Assembly (NCBI GenBank): GCA_963799925.1
Contig: CAWCYZ010000002.1
Span: 496,001-560,000, forward strand
Direction of reading: 5' to 3'
Length of the DNA: 64,000 nt
Origin: DATBQN01 sp963799925
GTDB lineage: Bacteria; Acidobacteriota; Thermoanaerobaculia; Multivoradales; UBA5704
Shown: piece after piece, positions 26,826 through 38,071 of the stretch
Position numbering within the stretch: position 1 is the first letter of the stretch
Layout: every line of letters starts with the position of its first letter
The notes under the pieces: generated by a model
What the model was told of the DNA's origin: nothing
Databases searched by the model: none
What the model saw: the letters and a program-made list of their open reading frames with translations, nothing else
Program-made: the position numbers and the translations under genes

Positions 26826-27445
26826 CAGCCGCCGTGCCCCCGCGCGATCAAGGCGCCGAAGAGGAGGTGGAGGCCGCCGAAGCCGGCGGCGAGGAGGAGG
26901 TCGCCCCAGCCGGGCGGGCAGACGAGGGTGACCGCCCCCAGGGCCATGAAGGCGAGCCCCATCACCGGCACGATGCGCACCGCGAAAGCGCCGCCGGTGA
27001 CGATGCCGGTGCCATAGAGGAGGAGCCAGCTCCCCGGCAGGAGCGTCCGCGCCCCGGCCTGGAAGAGGGCGAGCGTGAGGAGGGCGCCGGCGGCGAGCGG
27101 CGCGAAGACGCCGAGGAGGAAGCGGCGGCCGGGGCGGGAGAAGAGGCCGAGGCCGACGTCGGCCCGCCGCGCCTTCCAGATGATCGCCCCGCCGGTGATG
27201 GCGAGGGCGAGGAACGCCTCGCCGAGCCAGGTGAGGAGCCAGGGGAGAGCGCCGAGCTGCCGCCCGGCGAGCCAGGCGGCGGCGAACGCCGTCGCGCCGA
27301 CCACCATCTCCCCCGCCCCCGACACCGAGGTGAAGCAGGCCGCCCCCTCCATCGTCTCGCGGATGAAGCGCAGGTTGTCCATCGCATGGTCGTGGAGGGC
27401 CGGGGGCTCGAGGGGGACGGAGCGAAGGGGTCGCGGCGCGGTCAC
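26825..27445 (-). CDS. Integral membrane protein paired with the winged-helix regulator
   Basis: A 206-residue protein from the GTG at 27445. After a basic N-terminus and DNLRFIRETMEGAACFTSVSG, about six hydrophobic helices follow (MVVGATAFAAAWLAG, FLALAITGGAIIW, LLGVFAPLAAGALLTLALF and others). No catalytic motif is seen. The RFIRETMEGA opening recurs in Acidobacteriota proteins encoded next to such regulators, so this is probably a conserved two-gene unit of unknown role. The start is chosen because a strong promoter places the transcription start at or within one base of this GTG. Confidence 0.68.
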
Positions 27446-27451
27446 GCACCG

Positions 27452-27480
27452 AATGTAGCCGCAATGGTGAGCGCCGTCAA
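27452..27480 (-). promoter_or_regulatory. Sigma-70 promoter giving a probably leaderless transcript
   Basis: On the minus strand TTGACG, a 17-bp spacer and TACATT match the housekeeping consensus closely. The +7 position after the -10 falls on 27445, the first base of the GTG that opens the membrane-protein frame. Confidence 0.65.
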
Positions 27481-27542
27481 GTACTTTGCAAGGTAAAGCC
27501 AAAAGGCCCGGCGAGGCGCCGCGAAAGGCCCAGCGCGCCTCC

Positions 27543-27998
27543 CTACCCGGTGCTGCCCTTGGCCTCGGCCGCCCGCTTCGCCGCCGCCTTCACCATCGAC
27601 ACCATGCTCATCAGACCCATCGACTTGCCCATCGACAGCTCGTTGCCGAAGATCTGATAGACGAGGTCCTTCTGGATGGCGGCGACCTGCTCCGGCGGGG
27701 CGCCGGAGAGCGTGTCGTCGAGGATCACGGCGAGCGCCTTGGCCGAGATGCCCTGCGGGTTGTCGACCGCGAAGTGGTAGCTCAGGGTCCCGTCCGGCCG
27801 CCGCTCCTCGAAGAAGTAGGCCTGCGACTCGCAGGCCGGCACCTGGTTCAAGGTCGAGTAGGGCCGCTTGGCGATGCGCGGCGGCACCTCCTCGAAGCGG
27901 TCGGCGAGGTCGATCAGGAGCTGGATGCGCTCGCCGCGGTCGGGGACCATGGCGAGCGCCTCGAGCGTCTGGGTGAGCTTGGCGGGGACTTCGGGCAT
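27543..27998 (-). CDS. sufE: SufE-family sulfur acceptor for Fe-S cluster assembly
   Basis: A 151-residue protein. The sulfur-accepting Cys lies at about residue 56 in NQVPACESQAYFFEE, the SufE/CsdE active-site context. GISAKALAVILDDTLSGAPPEQVAAI and the IFGNELSMGKSMGLMSMV tail match the rest of the family. It takes persulfide from a cysteine desulfurase and passes it to the SufBCD scaffold. No suf genes are adjacent; instead it follows a rhodanese by 11 bp on the same strand. A Fur-like site controls the shared promoter. Confidence 0.9.
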   Translation of the reverse strand: MPEVPAKLTQTLEALAMVPDRGERIQLLIDLADRFEEVPPRIAKRPYSTLNQVPACESQAYFFEERRPDGTLSYHFAVDNPQGISAKALAVILDDTLSGAPPEQVAAIQKDLVYQIFGNELSMGKSMGLMSMVSMVKAAAKRAAEAKGSTG

Positions 27999-28009
27999 CC
28001 GGTGCGTGC

Positions 28010-28873
<864 letters not shown>

Positions 28874-28905
28874 GGTCGATTCTCCTTTCGCTCCCACATT
28901 TGTGA

Positions 28906-28920
28906 CGATGATTATCATCA
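28906..28920. promoter_or_regulatory. Fur-like box overlapping the sulfurtransferase-sufE -10 element
   Basis: CGATGAT-T-ATCATCA is a 7-1-7 inverted repeat matching the Fur core TGATAAT-N-ATTATCA at 12 of 14 positions. It covers the -10 hexamer, so binding would block transcription. Confidence 0.5.
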
Positions 28921-28939
28921 ATACCTGGTGCCGATTCAA
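28911..28939 (-). promoter_or_regulatory. Sigma-70 promoter of the sulfurtransferase-sufE operon
   Basis: On the minus strand TTGAAT, a 17-bp spacer and GATAAT form a strong promoter about 38 bp upstream of the GTG at 28873. The AT-rich patch is conspicuous in this genome. Confidence 0.6.
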
Positions 28940-29109
28940 CCGCGCGGCGAGCCAGCTCCCGCTGGAAGCCGCCGGGTGCGGCAGACCGCCGTTCTGCGCT
29001 ACTGTTAGAGAAACTTCTCATTTGCGCGCGGCTGGAGGCTCGCCGCACCCTGATCCTTGAGGCCGCGCAGCGGGGCTCACCCGCCGCCGATAGCTCCGAA
29101 AGGAAACCG

Positions 29110-29376
29110 ATGAGGTACCGTACTGTCCATGCCCTCGCTCTCGTCACCCTGCTGCTCCTCGCGACCCCTCTCGCGGCCGCCGGACGGCCCACCCTCCGCG
29201 GCGCCCGTCCGGCAGCGAGCGCCGTCCACGCCGGCCCCGTGTCGACCCTGCTCGGCCTCTTGCGCAGCCTCTGGCTCGGCGACGAGCATCATGGCGAGGG
29301 CGGCCACGGCGATCCCCCGCCCCACCACGATCCGCCCCCGGAGGGCTCCGGGCTCTGTCCCCACGGCGAACATTGA
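29110..29376 (+). CDS. Small exported His/Pro-rich protein, unknown function
   Basis: An 88-residue protein preceded by AAAGGAAA. The N-terminus HALALVTLLLLATPLAAAG is a clear signal peptide. The mature part is small, and its last third is rich in His, Asp, Gly and Pro (DEHHGEGGHGDPPPHHDPPP) and ends CPHGEH, so it could chelate metal. I do not recognise a family. It lies 31 bp before the zinc-finger/TPR gene on the same strand, suggesting one transcription unit. A short inverted repeat GAGAA-AC-TTCTC at 29008-29019 in the intergenic region may be an operator. Confidence 0.6.
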   Translation: MRYRTVHALALVTLLLLATPLAAAGRPTLRGARPAASAVHAGPVSTLLGLLRSLWLGDEHHGEGGHGDPPPHHDPPPEGSGLCPHGEH

Positions 29377-29407
29377 GGCCCTGAGGCGGACGGCGGCGAA
29401 AGGGTAG

Positions 29408-30756
29408 ATGACGGCGGAGGGCCACAGCGAGCGCGCGGAGCTGGCGCGCTTCCTTGCCGGCGAGCTGGCGGAAGAGGAGCGGCGCGCCGTCGCCGCCCAC
29501 CTCTTCCGCTGCCCGCGCTGCGAGGGGCGCCTGCTCGAGATGCTGCCCGAGCGGCCGCGCGGCACGGTGACTCCCGCCTATCGCGGGCTGGTCCAACGGG
29601 TGTGGAAGGAGGCGCGAGCCGAGATGGAGAGCCGCACGTCCCACGTCGAGCGCGAGCGCGCCGCGGCCGAGGAGCTGTGGCACGCCCTCGCCGGCCTCTC
29701 CGCCGCGGAGCGCCAGACGGCGGTCGCGGCCGAGCCGCGCTACGCCAGCCTCGGCCTGTTCGAGCTGCTCGTCGAGCAGGCCCGCCAGGTCATCTTCGAG
29801 CAGCCGCGCGAAGCCGAGGAGCGGCTGGCGCTCGCGCTCGCCGTCGCCCGCGGCCTCGATCCCGACCGCTACGGCCGCGGCTCGGTCGAGGCCGCCCAGG
29901 CCCGCGCCTGGGCTTTGCTCGCCAACGCCCGCCGCGTGCTGGGCGATTTCCGCGCCGCCGAGGAGGGCTTCGAGCGCGCCGAGGAGCACCTCTTCCGCAG
30001 CTGGCTCGACCCCCTCGACGAGGCGCTGATCCTCGAGCTCAAGGCCCTTCTCCGCCGCGGCCAGCGCCGCTTCGCCGAGGCCTTCGAGCTGATCGAGGAG
30101 GCGCTCGCCCTCTATCGCGAGATCAACGAGCCGCACCTCCAGGGGCGGGCGCTGATCACCAAGGGGCTCCTCTTCCAGTACGCCGACGACCCCGAGGCCG
30201 CCGTCGAATGCCTGCGCCGCGGCCTCTTCCTGATCGATTCGCGCCAGGAGCCGCGCCTCCTCCTCGTCGCCCATCACAACCTGATCCACTGCCTGAACGA
30301 CGGCGGCCACCACGCCGAGGCCGCGGCGCTCATCGCCGAGGCCCGCCCGCTCTGGGCGACGCTCGGCCGCCGCCTGGACCTCGTGCGCCTCGCCTGGATG
30401 GAGGCCAAGGTGGCGCAGGGGCTGGGGCGGCCGGAGGAGTCCGAGCGCCTCCTCGTCGAGGTCCGCGACGAGCTGGTGACCGCCGGCCTCGCCTACGACG
30501 CGGCGCTCGCCTCGCTCGATCTCGCCGCGCTCTACGTGCGCTCCGGGCGGGTCGCCGCGAGCAAGCGGCTGGCGGCCGAGATGCTCCCCATCTTCCGCTC
30601 GCGCGAGGTCCACCGCGAGGCTCTGGCGGCGCTCATCGTCTTCCAGCGCGCCGCCGAGATGGAGACGGTCACGCTGTCGCTGGTCGAGGAGATCTCGCGC
30701 TACCTAGAGCAGGCGCGGATGAGCCCCGAGATGAGGTTCCGGGCGGACGGCGAGGA

Positions 30757-30760
<4 letters not shown>
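29408..30760 (+). CDS. Putative anti-sigma-type zinc finger protein with C-terminal TPR array
   Basis: A 450-residue soluble protein. The N-terminal FLAGELAEEERRAVAAHLFRCPRC has the H-x3-C-x2-C (residues 31, 35, 38) of zf-HC2/anti-sigma zinc domains. From about residue 130 a run of TPR-like helix pairs follows (AQARAWALLANARRVLGDFRAAEEGFERAEE, RRFAEAFELIEEALALYREINEPH, DDPEAAVECLRRGLFLID and more). No membrane helix is present, so it is cytoplasmic. Proteins of this design are abundant in Acidobacteriota, often near sigma factors, but none is adjacent here. The TPR part resembles peptide-sensing regulators; whether it senses the neighbouring exported peptide is speculative. Confidence 0.72.
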
Positions 30761-32864
<2,104 letters not shown>

Positions 32865-32878
<14 letters not shown>

Positions 32879-34872
32879 CCCGCTCCGTCTCGTCTGCCTC
32901 CCCGCTCCGCTCCCTGCCGGTCGCCGAGGACTGCTTCTTGCCGGGGCGGGGCTCCGGCTCGGACGCCGTCGGGTCGGGCGTCAGGACCATCGCCGCGCGG
33001 CCGGCGATCCGCCAGCCGTCGTCGGCCTCGGGCGGCGGCCCTCCCGAGCCGCCGTAGCGCGGGTCCTCGCTCGACCAGAGGAGGTCGCCAGCGGCAGCCG
33101 AGCGGCGGCGCGAGGAGCGGCTCCGGCGCCGACGCCAGGTGGAGGTCGGCCCCGAGGTTGACAGCAGGAGACGGTCGCCGTCCCTCCGCCGCCTTCCCCG
33201 CCCGAAGAAGCGCAGCACGAGCGCCTCCGGCCCGAGCACCGCGCCGTCGAGCCCGTCCGCGCCCTGCCGGCGGAAGACCGGGTCGTCGCGGCGGAGCCGC
33301 AGCAGGTCGCGGTGAAGGGCGTAGACCTCGGCGTTCTTGCGCCGCTCGTCCGGGTCGAGCTTGCAGCGCTCGAAGCTCGCCGGTCGAGCTGGGATCGGGG
33401 ACCTCGGCCTGCATCTCGGGGGCGGCGAGGCTGGGGAACTGCGCGAGGAACTCGAGCCGCCCCTGGCGCATCAGCGGCGCCAGCTCCGGCTCGTGGTCGG
33501 CGAAGTAGAGGAACGGCGTCGAGGCGCGAACTCCTGCCCCTGGAAGAGCAGCGGCGTCGCCGGCCCGAGCAGGAGGAACGCCGTCAGCGCCCGGTAGCGG
33601 CCGGGGCCGGCGAGCTCGTGGCCGCGCTCGCCGCGCGCCGAGTTGGCGACCTGGTCGTGGTTCTGGAGGAAGTGACGAAGGCGGAGCGCGGCAGGTCGAG
33701 GGCCGGCGCGCCGCGCCGCTTCCCCTGCCAGGCGTAGCACTGCCCCTGGTAGAGGAAGCCGTCGCTTGGCGGCCGAGATCAGCTCCTGCGGCGTGCCGCG
33801 GTAGTCGCTGTAGTAGGCCTCGCTGCGGCCGGTCAGGGCGACGATGGCGCTGTGGTGGAAGTCGTCGTTCCAGAGCGCGTCGAGCCCGTAGCCGCCGGCC
33901 TCCGGCGGCCGCACCAGCCTGGGCTCCTGCGGCTCGTTCTCGGCCGACGAGGAAGGTCTTCCTGCCGCCCGCCGCCTGCCGCGCCCGCCGCGCGATGGCC
34001 GCCAGGATGTGGTCCGGCGAGTCGTCGTAGATGTCCTGCGTGGCGTCGAGCCGCAGGCCGTCGAGGTGGAACTCGTCGATCCAGTAGCCGGCGTTCGCGA
34101 CGAAGAACTCGCGGACCGGCCCCGAGTCCTCGCCGTCGAAGTTGATCGCCTCGCCCCACTCGGTCTGGTGGCGGTCGGCTGAAGTAGTGACGGGAGAACT
34201 GCTCGAGGTAGTTGCCGTCGGGGCCGAGGTGGTTGTAGACGACGTCGAGGATCACCGCCGAGGCCGAGGGCGTGCGCCCGGTCGACGAAGCGGCGCAAGT
34301 CGTCGGGCTCGCCGTAGAGGCGGGTCGGGGCGAAGAGGTCGACGCCGTCGTAGCCCCAGCCGAAGCGGCCGGGGAACTCGGCGACCGGCATGACCTCGAG
34401 CATCGTGACGCCGAGCTCCGGCAGCGCCGGCGAGCTCGGCCGTCGCCGCCGCCCAGGTCCCCTCCGGCGTGAACGTGCCGACGTGCAGCTCGTAGATCAC
34501 CTGCCCCTCGCGCGCCGCGCCGCGCCAGCCGGCGTCGGTCCAGCGGAAGGCGGCCGGATCGACGACCTGCGACGGCCCGTGCGGCCCGTCGGGCTGGAAC
34601 CGCGAGGCGGGGTCGGGGTAGGGTCCCTCGCCGTCGAGGCGGAAGCGGTAGAGGGAGCCGGGCGCCGCCGCCTCGACGACGCCGGCGAAGTAGCCGTCCG
34701 GCTCGGGCTCGAGGGCGGTCGGCGGCGGCGGCTGGGCCGTCCCGGGGCCGGGCTCGAAGACCACCTCGACCCGCCGCCGCCGCGGCGCCCAGACGCGGAA
34801 GTCGACCCCGCCCTCGGGCAGCGCCTCGGCCCCCAGAGCCAGCCGCCTCGCCGTCCGTTGCCTCGCCTGCAT
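32865..34872 (-). CDS. treZ: Malto-oligosyltrehalose trehalohydrolase TreZ, multiply frameshifted
   Basis: A GH13 enzyme of about 650 residues rebuilt from three minus-strand frames. The N-terminal GVDFRVWAPRRRRVEVVFE domain is followed by PYPDPASRFQPDGPHGPSQVVDP and VIYELHVGTFTPEGTW. The barrel has MLEVMPVAEFPGRFGWGYDGVDLFAPT, VILDVVYNHLGPDGNYL, the nucleophile region DGLRLDATQDIYDDSPDH, NEPQEPRLVRPPEAGGYGLDALWNDDFHHSA and HFLQNHDQVANSARG. PDPASRFQP and NDDFHH separate TreZ from GlgB. It releases trehalose from maltooligosyl trehalose; the partner TreY is not in this window. About ten single-base indels interrupt it. The ATG at 34872 follows AAGGAGG. Confidence 0.82.
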
Positions 34873-34920
34873 GCTCAAGATCGCCTCCTTCGGCGCACGC
34901 CGTTCGAGCCCCGAAGACTT

Positions 34921-34936
34921 TGCACACGCTGTGCCG
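34921..34936 (-). promoter_or_regulatory. Sigma-54-like promoter of the treZ-debranching enzyme operon
   Basis: On the minus strand CGGCAC-AGCGT-GTGCA keeps the invariant GG-N10-GC of RpoN promoters although the flanking T bases differ. The predicted start near 34910 leaves a leader of about 38 nt with AAGGAGG ahead of the treZ ATG. Confidence 0.4.
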
Positions 34937-34990
34937 GAAAGGGGTTCGGGCGAGCCATCCGCCGCGGCCGGATCCGCCGCGGCTTTCGGG

Positions 34991-34996
34991 TATATT
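34991..34996 (+). promoter_or_regulatory. Candidate -10 element for the alpha-glucan phosphorylase gene
   Basis: TATATT in CGGGTATATTCCCCC is the only AT-rich hexamer in the divergent region and would give a leader of about 76 nt. No good -35 hexamer lies at the right distance, so an activator may be needed. Confidence 0.35.
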
Positions 34997-35078
34997 CCCC
35001 CTTCGACCCGAGCAGGCGAGGCGGACCTTGCCGGCGGACCCCGTCGCCGCCGCCTCCTGCCGCGGCGTGGAGACATCG

Positions 35079-37211
35079 ATGCCCGATTCCGCAAGCGGCG
35101 TGGTCCGCAAGCTGCGCCAGCTGGCCCAGAATCTCTGGTGGTCCTGGCAGCCAGAGATCCGTTTCCTCTTCCGCGAGCTCGAGCCCGAGCTGTGGCGCAC
35201 CGCCCACCACAATCCCGTCGCCGTCCTCCGGCGCCTCGACCAGGCGGAGATCGCCCGCCGCGTCCAGGACCTCGAGATGCAGACCCGCATCGATCAGGCC
35301 TACCGGCGGCTGCAGGACTACCTGCTCTCGGTCGGCGCCTGGGGGCGGACCCACGCCGGCAATCTCCTCGCCCGTCCGGTGGCGTACTTCTCGGCCGAGT
35401 TCGGCATCCACCAGTCGCTGCCGATCTACTCCGGCGGCCTCGGCGTGCTGGCGGGCGACCACCTGAAGAGCATGAGCGACCTGGGGGTGCCGGTCATCGG
35501 CGTCGGCATCCTCTATCACCAGGGCTACGTCCATCAGCTCCTCGACGGGGAGGGGCGGCAGGTCGACGAGTACGAGCCGATCGAGGTCGAGGATCTGCCG
35601 GTGGTGCCGGTCAGCGGAGCGGACGGCGCGCCGGCGCGGGTCGTCGTCGAGCTGCCCGGGCGCGACGTCTTCCTGCGGCTCTGGCGCGTCGCCGTCGGCC
35701 GCAGCCAGCTTCTGCTGCTCGACGCCCGCGACCCCGCCAACTCGCCCGCCGACCAGGGCTTGACGGCGCGCCTCTACGGCGGCGACAACGAGACCCGCAT
35801 CCAGCAGGAGATGCTCCTCGGGGTCGGCGGCTATCGCGCGCTCGCGGCGGTCGGCGTCGTCCCCTCGGTCCTCCACCTGAACGAGGGGCACTCGGCCTTC
35901 GCCCTCCTCGAACGGGCGCGCCAGATCGTCGCCGAGCAGGGGCTGTCGCCAGAGGACGCTCTGCGCGAGGTCAAGGCGGCGGGCGTCTTCACCACCCACA
36001 CCCCGGTCGAGGCCGGGCACGACCGCTTCGCGACCGAGCTCGCCTCGATCCACCTGGCGCCGCTCGCCCAGGGGCTGGGGCTCTCGATCGGCGAGGTGCT
36101 CGCCCTGGGCGCCGAGCTCCCGAGCGAGAGCAACACGCCGTTCTGCCCGACCGTCCTGGCGCTCAACCTCTGCCGCCGCTCGAACGGCGTCTCGGCCCTC
36201 CATGGCCGGGTGACGCGCCGCATGTGGAAGCACCTCTACCCGGGGAGGAGCGAGGACGAGGTGCCGATCGGCCACATCACCAACGGCGTCCACGTGCGCA
36301 CCTGGATCGCCGCCGACATGCAGGGCCTGATCGCCCATCACCTGGGGCCCGCCTGGCTCGACTCGATCACCCGGCCCGGCATCTTCGACGAGCTGGGGGG
36401 CGTCCCCGAAGCCGAGCTGTGGGAGGTGCACCAGGTGTTGAAGGCGCGCCTCCTCACCTTCGTGCGCGGCCGCCTCGCCGATCGCCGGGCGCGCCTGGGG
36501 CTCCCCGCGCCGGCCGTCCCCGAGCTCGACCCCGAGGCGCTCACCCTGGGCTTCGCCCGCCGTTTCGCCACCTACAAACGGGCCGATCTGCTGTTCCGCG
36601 ACCTCGACCGCCTGGCGCGGCTGGTGGGCGACCCGGAGCGGCCGCTGCAGATCATCTTCGCCGGCAAGGCCCATCCACGCGACGCCGACGGCAAGGCCCT
36701 CGCCCACCGCGTCGCGAGCCTGGAGGACGACCCGCGCTTCGCCGGGCGCCTGGTGTTCATCGAGAACTATTCGATGCACGTCGCCCGGCAGCTCGTGCAG
36801 GGGGTGGACGCCTGGCTCAACACGCCGCGCCGGCCGCTCGAGGCGTGCGGCACCAGCGGGCAGAAGGCGATCCTCAACGGGGTGCTGAACCTCTCGATCC
36901 TCGACGGCTGGTGGGCCGAGGCCTACGACGGCAGCAACGGCTTCGCGATCGGCGGCGGCGAGGTCGATGCCGACCCCGAGGCGCAGGACCGCCGCGACAG
37001 CCTGGCGCTCTTCGCGGCGCTCGAGACGGAGGTCCTGCCGCTCTACTACGACCGCGACGGCGAAGGGGTGCCCCGCGGCTGGATCGCCCGCATCAAGCGC
37101 GCCATCCATACCCTCGCCTGGCGCTACAACGCCGATCGCATGGTGATGGACTACGTGCAGCACTGCTACCTGCCGGGCTCGGGCGGCAGCACCTGCCGGA
37201 TGCCGTACTGA
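35079..37211 (+). CDS. glgP: Alpha-glucan phosphorylase (GT35, short TIGR02094 type)
   Basis: A 710-residue phosphorylase cleaving terminal alpha-1,4-glucose to glucose-1-phosphate. The N-terminal LAQNLWWSWQPEIRFLFREL and PVAYFSAEFGIHQSLPIYSGGLGVLAGDHLKS are signatures of the compact bacterial/archaeal form, which lacks the animal regulatory extension. VFTTHTPVEAGHDRF and GHITNGVHVRTWI follow. The pyridoxal phosphate lysine is in EACGTSGQKAILNGVLNLSILDGWW, around residue 597. The ATG at 35079 follows GGAG at a good distance. Unlike its divergent neighbours treZ and the debranching enzyme, this frame is intact. Confidence 0.93.
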   Translation: MPDSASGVVRKLRQLAQNLWWSWQPEIRFLFRELEPELWRTAHHNPVAVLRRLDQAEIARRVQDLEMQTRIDQAYRRLQDYLLSVGAWGRTHAGNLLARPVAYFSAEFGIHQSLPIYSGGLGVLAGDHLKSMSDLGVPVIGVGILYHQGYVHQLLDGEGRQVDEYEPIEVEDLPVVPVSGADGAPARVVVELPGRDVFLRLWRVAVGRSQLLLLDARDPANSPADQGLTARLYGGDNETRIQQEMLLGVGGYRALAAVGVVPSVLHLNEGHSAFALLERARQIVAEQGLSPEDALREVKAAGVFTTHTPVEAGHDRFATELASIHLAPLAQGLGLSIGEVLALGAELPSESNTPFCPTVLALNLCRRSNGVSALHGRVTRRMWKHLYPGRSEDEVPIGHITNGVHVRTWIAADMQGLIAHHLGPAWLDSITRPGIFDELGGVPEAELWEVHQVLKARLLTFVRGRLADRRARLGLPAPAVPELDPEALTLGFARRFATYKRADLLFRDLDRLARLVGDPERPLQIIFAGKAHPRDADGKALAHRVASLEDDPRFAGRLVFIENYSMHVARQLVQGVDAWLNTPRRPLEACGTSGQKAILNGVLNLSILDGWWAEAYDGSNGFAIGGGEVDADPEAQDRRDSLALFAALETEVLPLYYDRDGEGVPRGWIARIKRAIHTLAWRYNADRMVMDYVQHCYLPGSGGSTCRMPY

Positions 37212-37236
37212 TCCTGGGAGCGGGTTAAAGCGCCCT

Positions 37237-37563
37237 TCAGCGCACCTGGTCGGCCTTGGCGGCGAGGATGAAGTCGTTCTCGGAGAGGCCGCCGACCGAG
37301 TGGGTCGAGAGCTCCACTCGCACCTTTCCCCAGGACAGGTGGACGTCGGGGTGGTGCCCCTCCCTCTCGGCGACCTCGCCGAGGCGCTCGACGTAGGCGA
37401 GCGCCTGGTGGAAGTCGGGGAAGCCGTACTCCTTGACGAGCTGCTTGCCGTCGATCACCTGCCAGCCATCGAGCTGCCGGGCCAGCCGCCCGACCTCTTT
37501 CTCACCGAGAGGCGGCGTTCCCGCCTCGCACGGCCCGCAACGCCTCGACGCCAAGTCGCTCAT
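37237..37563 (-). CDS. phhB: 4a-hydroxytetrahydrobiopterin dehydratase (pterin-4a-carbinolamine dehydratase)
   Basis: A 108-residue DCoH-fold protein. LDGWQVIDGKQLVKEYGFPDFHQALAYVERLGEVAEREGHHPDVHLSWGKVRVEL contains the E-x-EGHHPD-x3-W motif with the catalytic His pair, and VGGLSENDFILAAKADQV completes the family. It recycles oxidised tetrahydropterin or acts on molybdopterin-related carbinolamines. No phenylalanine hydroxylase is adjacent. The N-terminal Cys pair (RRCGPCEAG) is an odd extension. A GAGGAG ribosome site precedes the ATG. Confidence 0.92.
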   Translation of the reverse strand: MSDLASRRCGPCEAGTPPLGEKEVGRLARQLDGWQVIDGKQLVKEYGFPDFHQALAYVERLGEVAEREGHHPDVHLSWGKVRVELSTHSVGGLSENDFILAAKADQVR

Positions 37564-37688
37564 CGTCTTCTCCTCGCTCTTTCGGATGGTCCGGTCGGAT
37601 GGTCCGGTCGCCAGCGGCCGGCGGCGATTCTACGCTCGCCGGCGGAGCCGCGGGGCAGGGGCTGGATGGAGCGCCGGATCGGCGCGGC

Positions 37689-37922
37689 TCAGGCGCGGTC
37701 GCGCAGGCCGCTCGCGCCGGCCTCGCCGGCGCAGTGGACGCAGCAGTAGATCGCGCCCGCCGCCTCGACGCCGTGCCCCACCACCCGGCAGCCGCAGTGG
37801 CCGCACGGCGGCGCCAGGGCGTGGATGGCGCACTCGAAGCTGTCGAAGACGTGCCGGGTGCCGTCCTTCTGGATCTCGAACGTCTTGTCGTAGTCATTGC
37901 CGCAGACCTCGCAGATCGCCAT
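37689..37922 (-). CDS. Small zinc-ribbon / metallothionein-like Cys-rich protein
   Basis: A 77-residue protein with nine Cys and several His: AICEVCGNDYDKTF, FDSFECAIHALAPPCGHCGCRVVGHGVE and YCCVHCAGEAG. The spaced C-x2-C pairs and C-G-C suggest two zinc sites. Nearly identical small proteins occur across many phyla, usually unannotated or called prokaryotic metallothionein-like. A metal-binding or storage role is inferred from composition only. The ATG at 37922 follows GGGAGCG. Confidence 0.72.
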   Translation of the reverse strand: MAICEVCGNDYDKTFEIQKDGTRHVFDSFECAIHALAPPCGHCGCRVVGHGVEAAGAIYCCVHCAGEAGASGLRDRA

Positions 37923-38039
37923 CGCTCGCTCCCTCCGCTGGCTCGCCCGACGATCCCGTGCGGTCGTCCGTCGCGCGCCGACCTTTGAGCGACGGCTGCA
38001 ACCCGTGTGCCGCGAGGCCGGCGATCGCCCGCCGCCGCA

Positions 38040-38054
38040 TGGCACAGCGCTTGC
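38040..38054 (+). promoter_or_regulatory. Sigma-54 type promoter before the PBP gene
   Basis: TGGCAC-AGCGC-TTGC differs from the RpoN consensus at one defined base. The predicted start near 38066 lies only six bases before the ATG at 38072 and inside its Shine-Dalgarno. Either the real start codon is further downstream or the match is fortuitous. Confidence 0.45.
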
Positions 38055-38071
38055 GGTCGAGCGGAGAGACG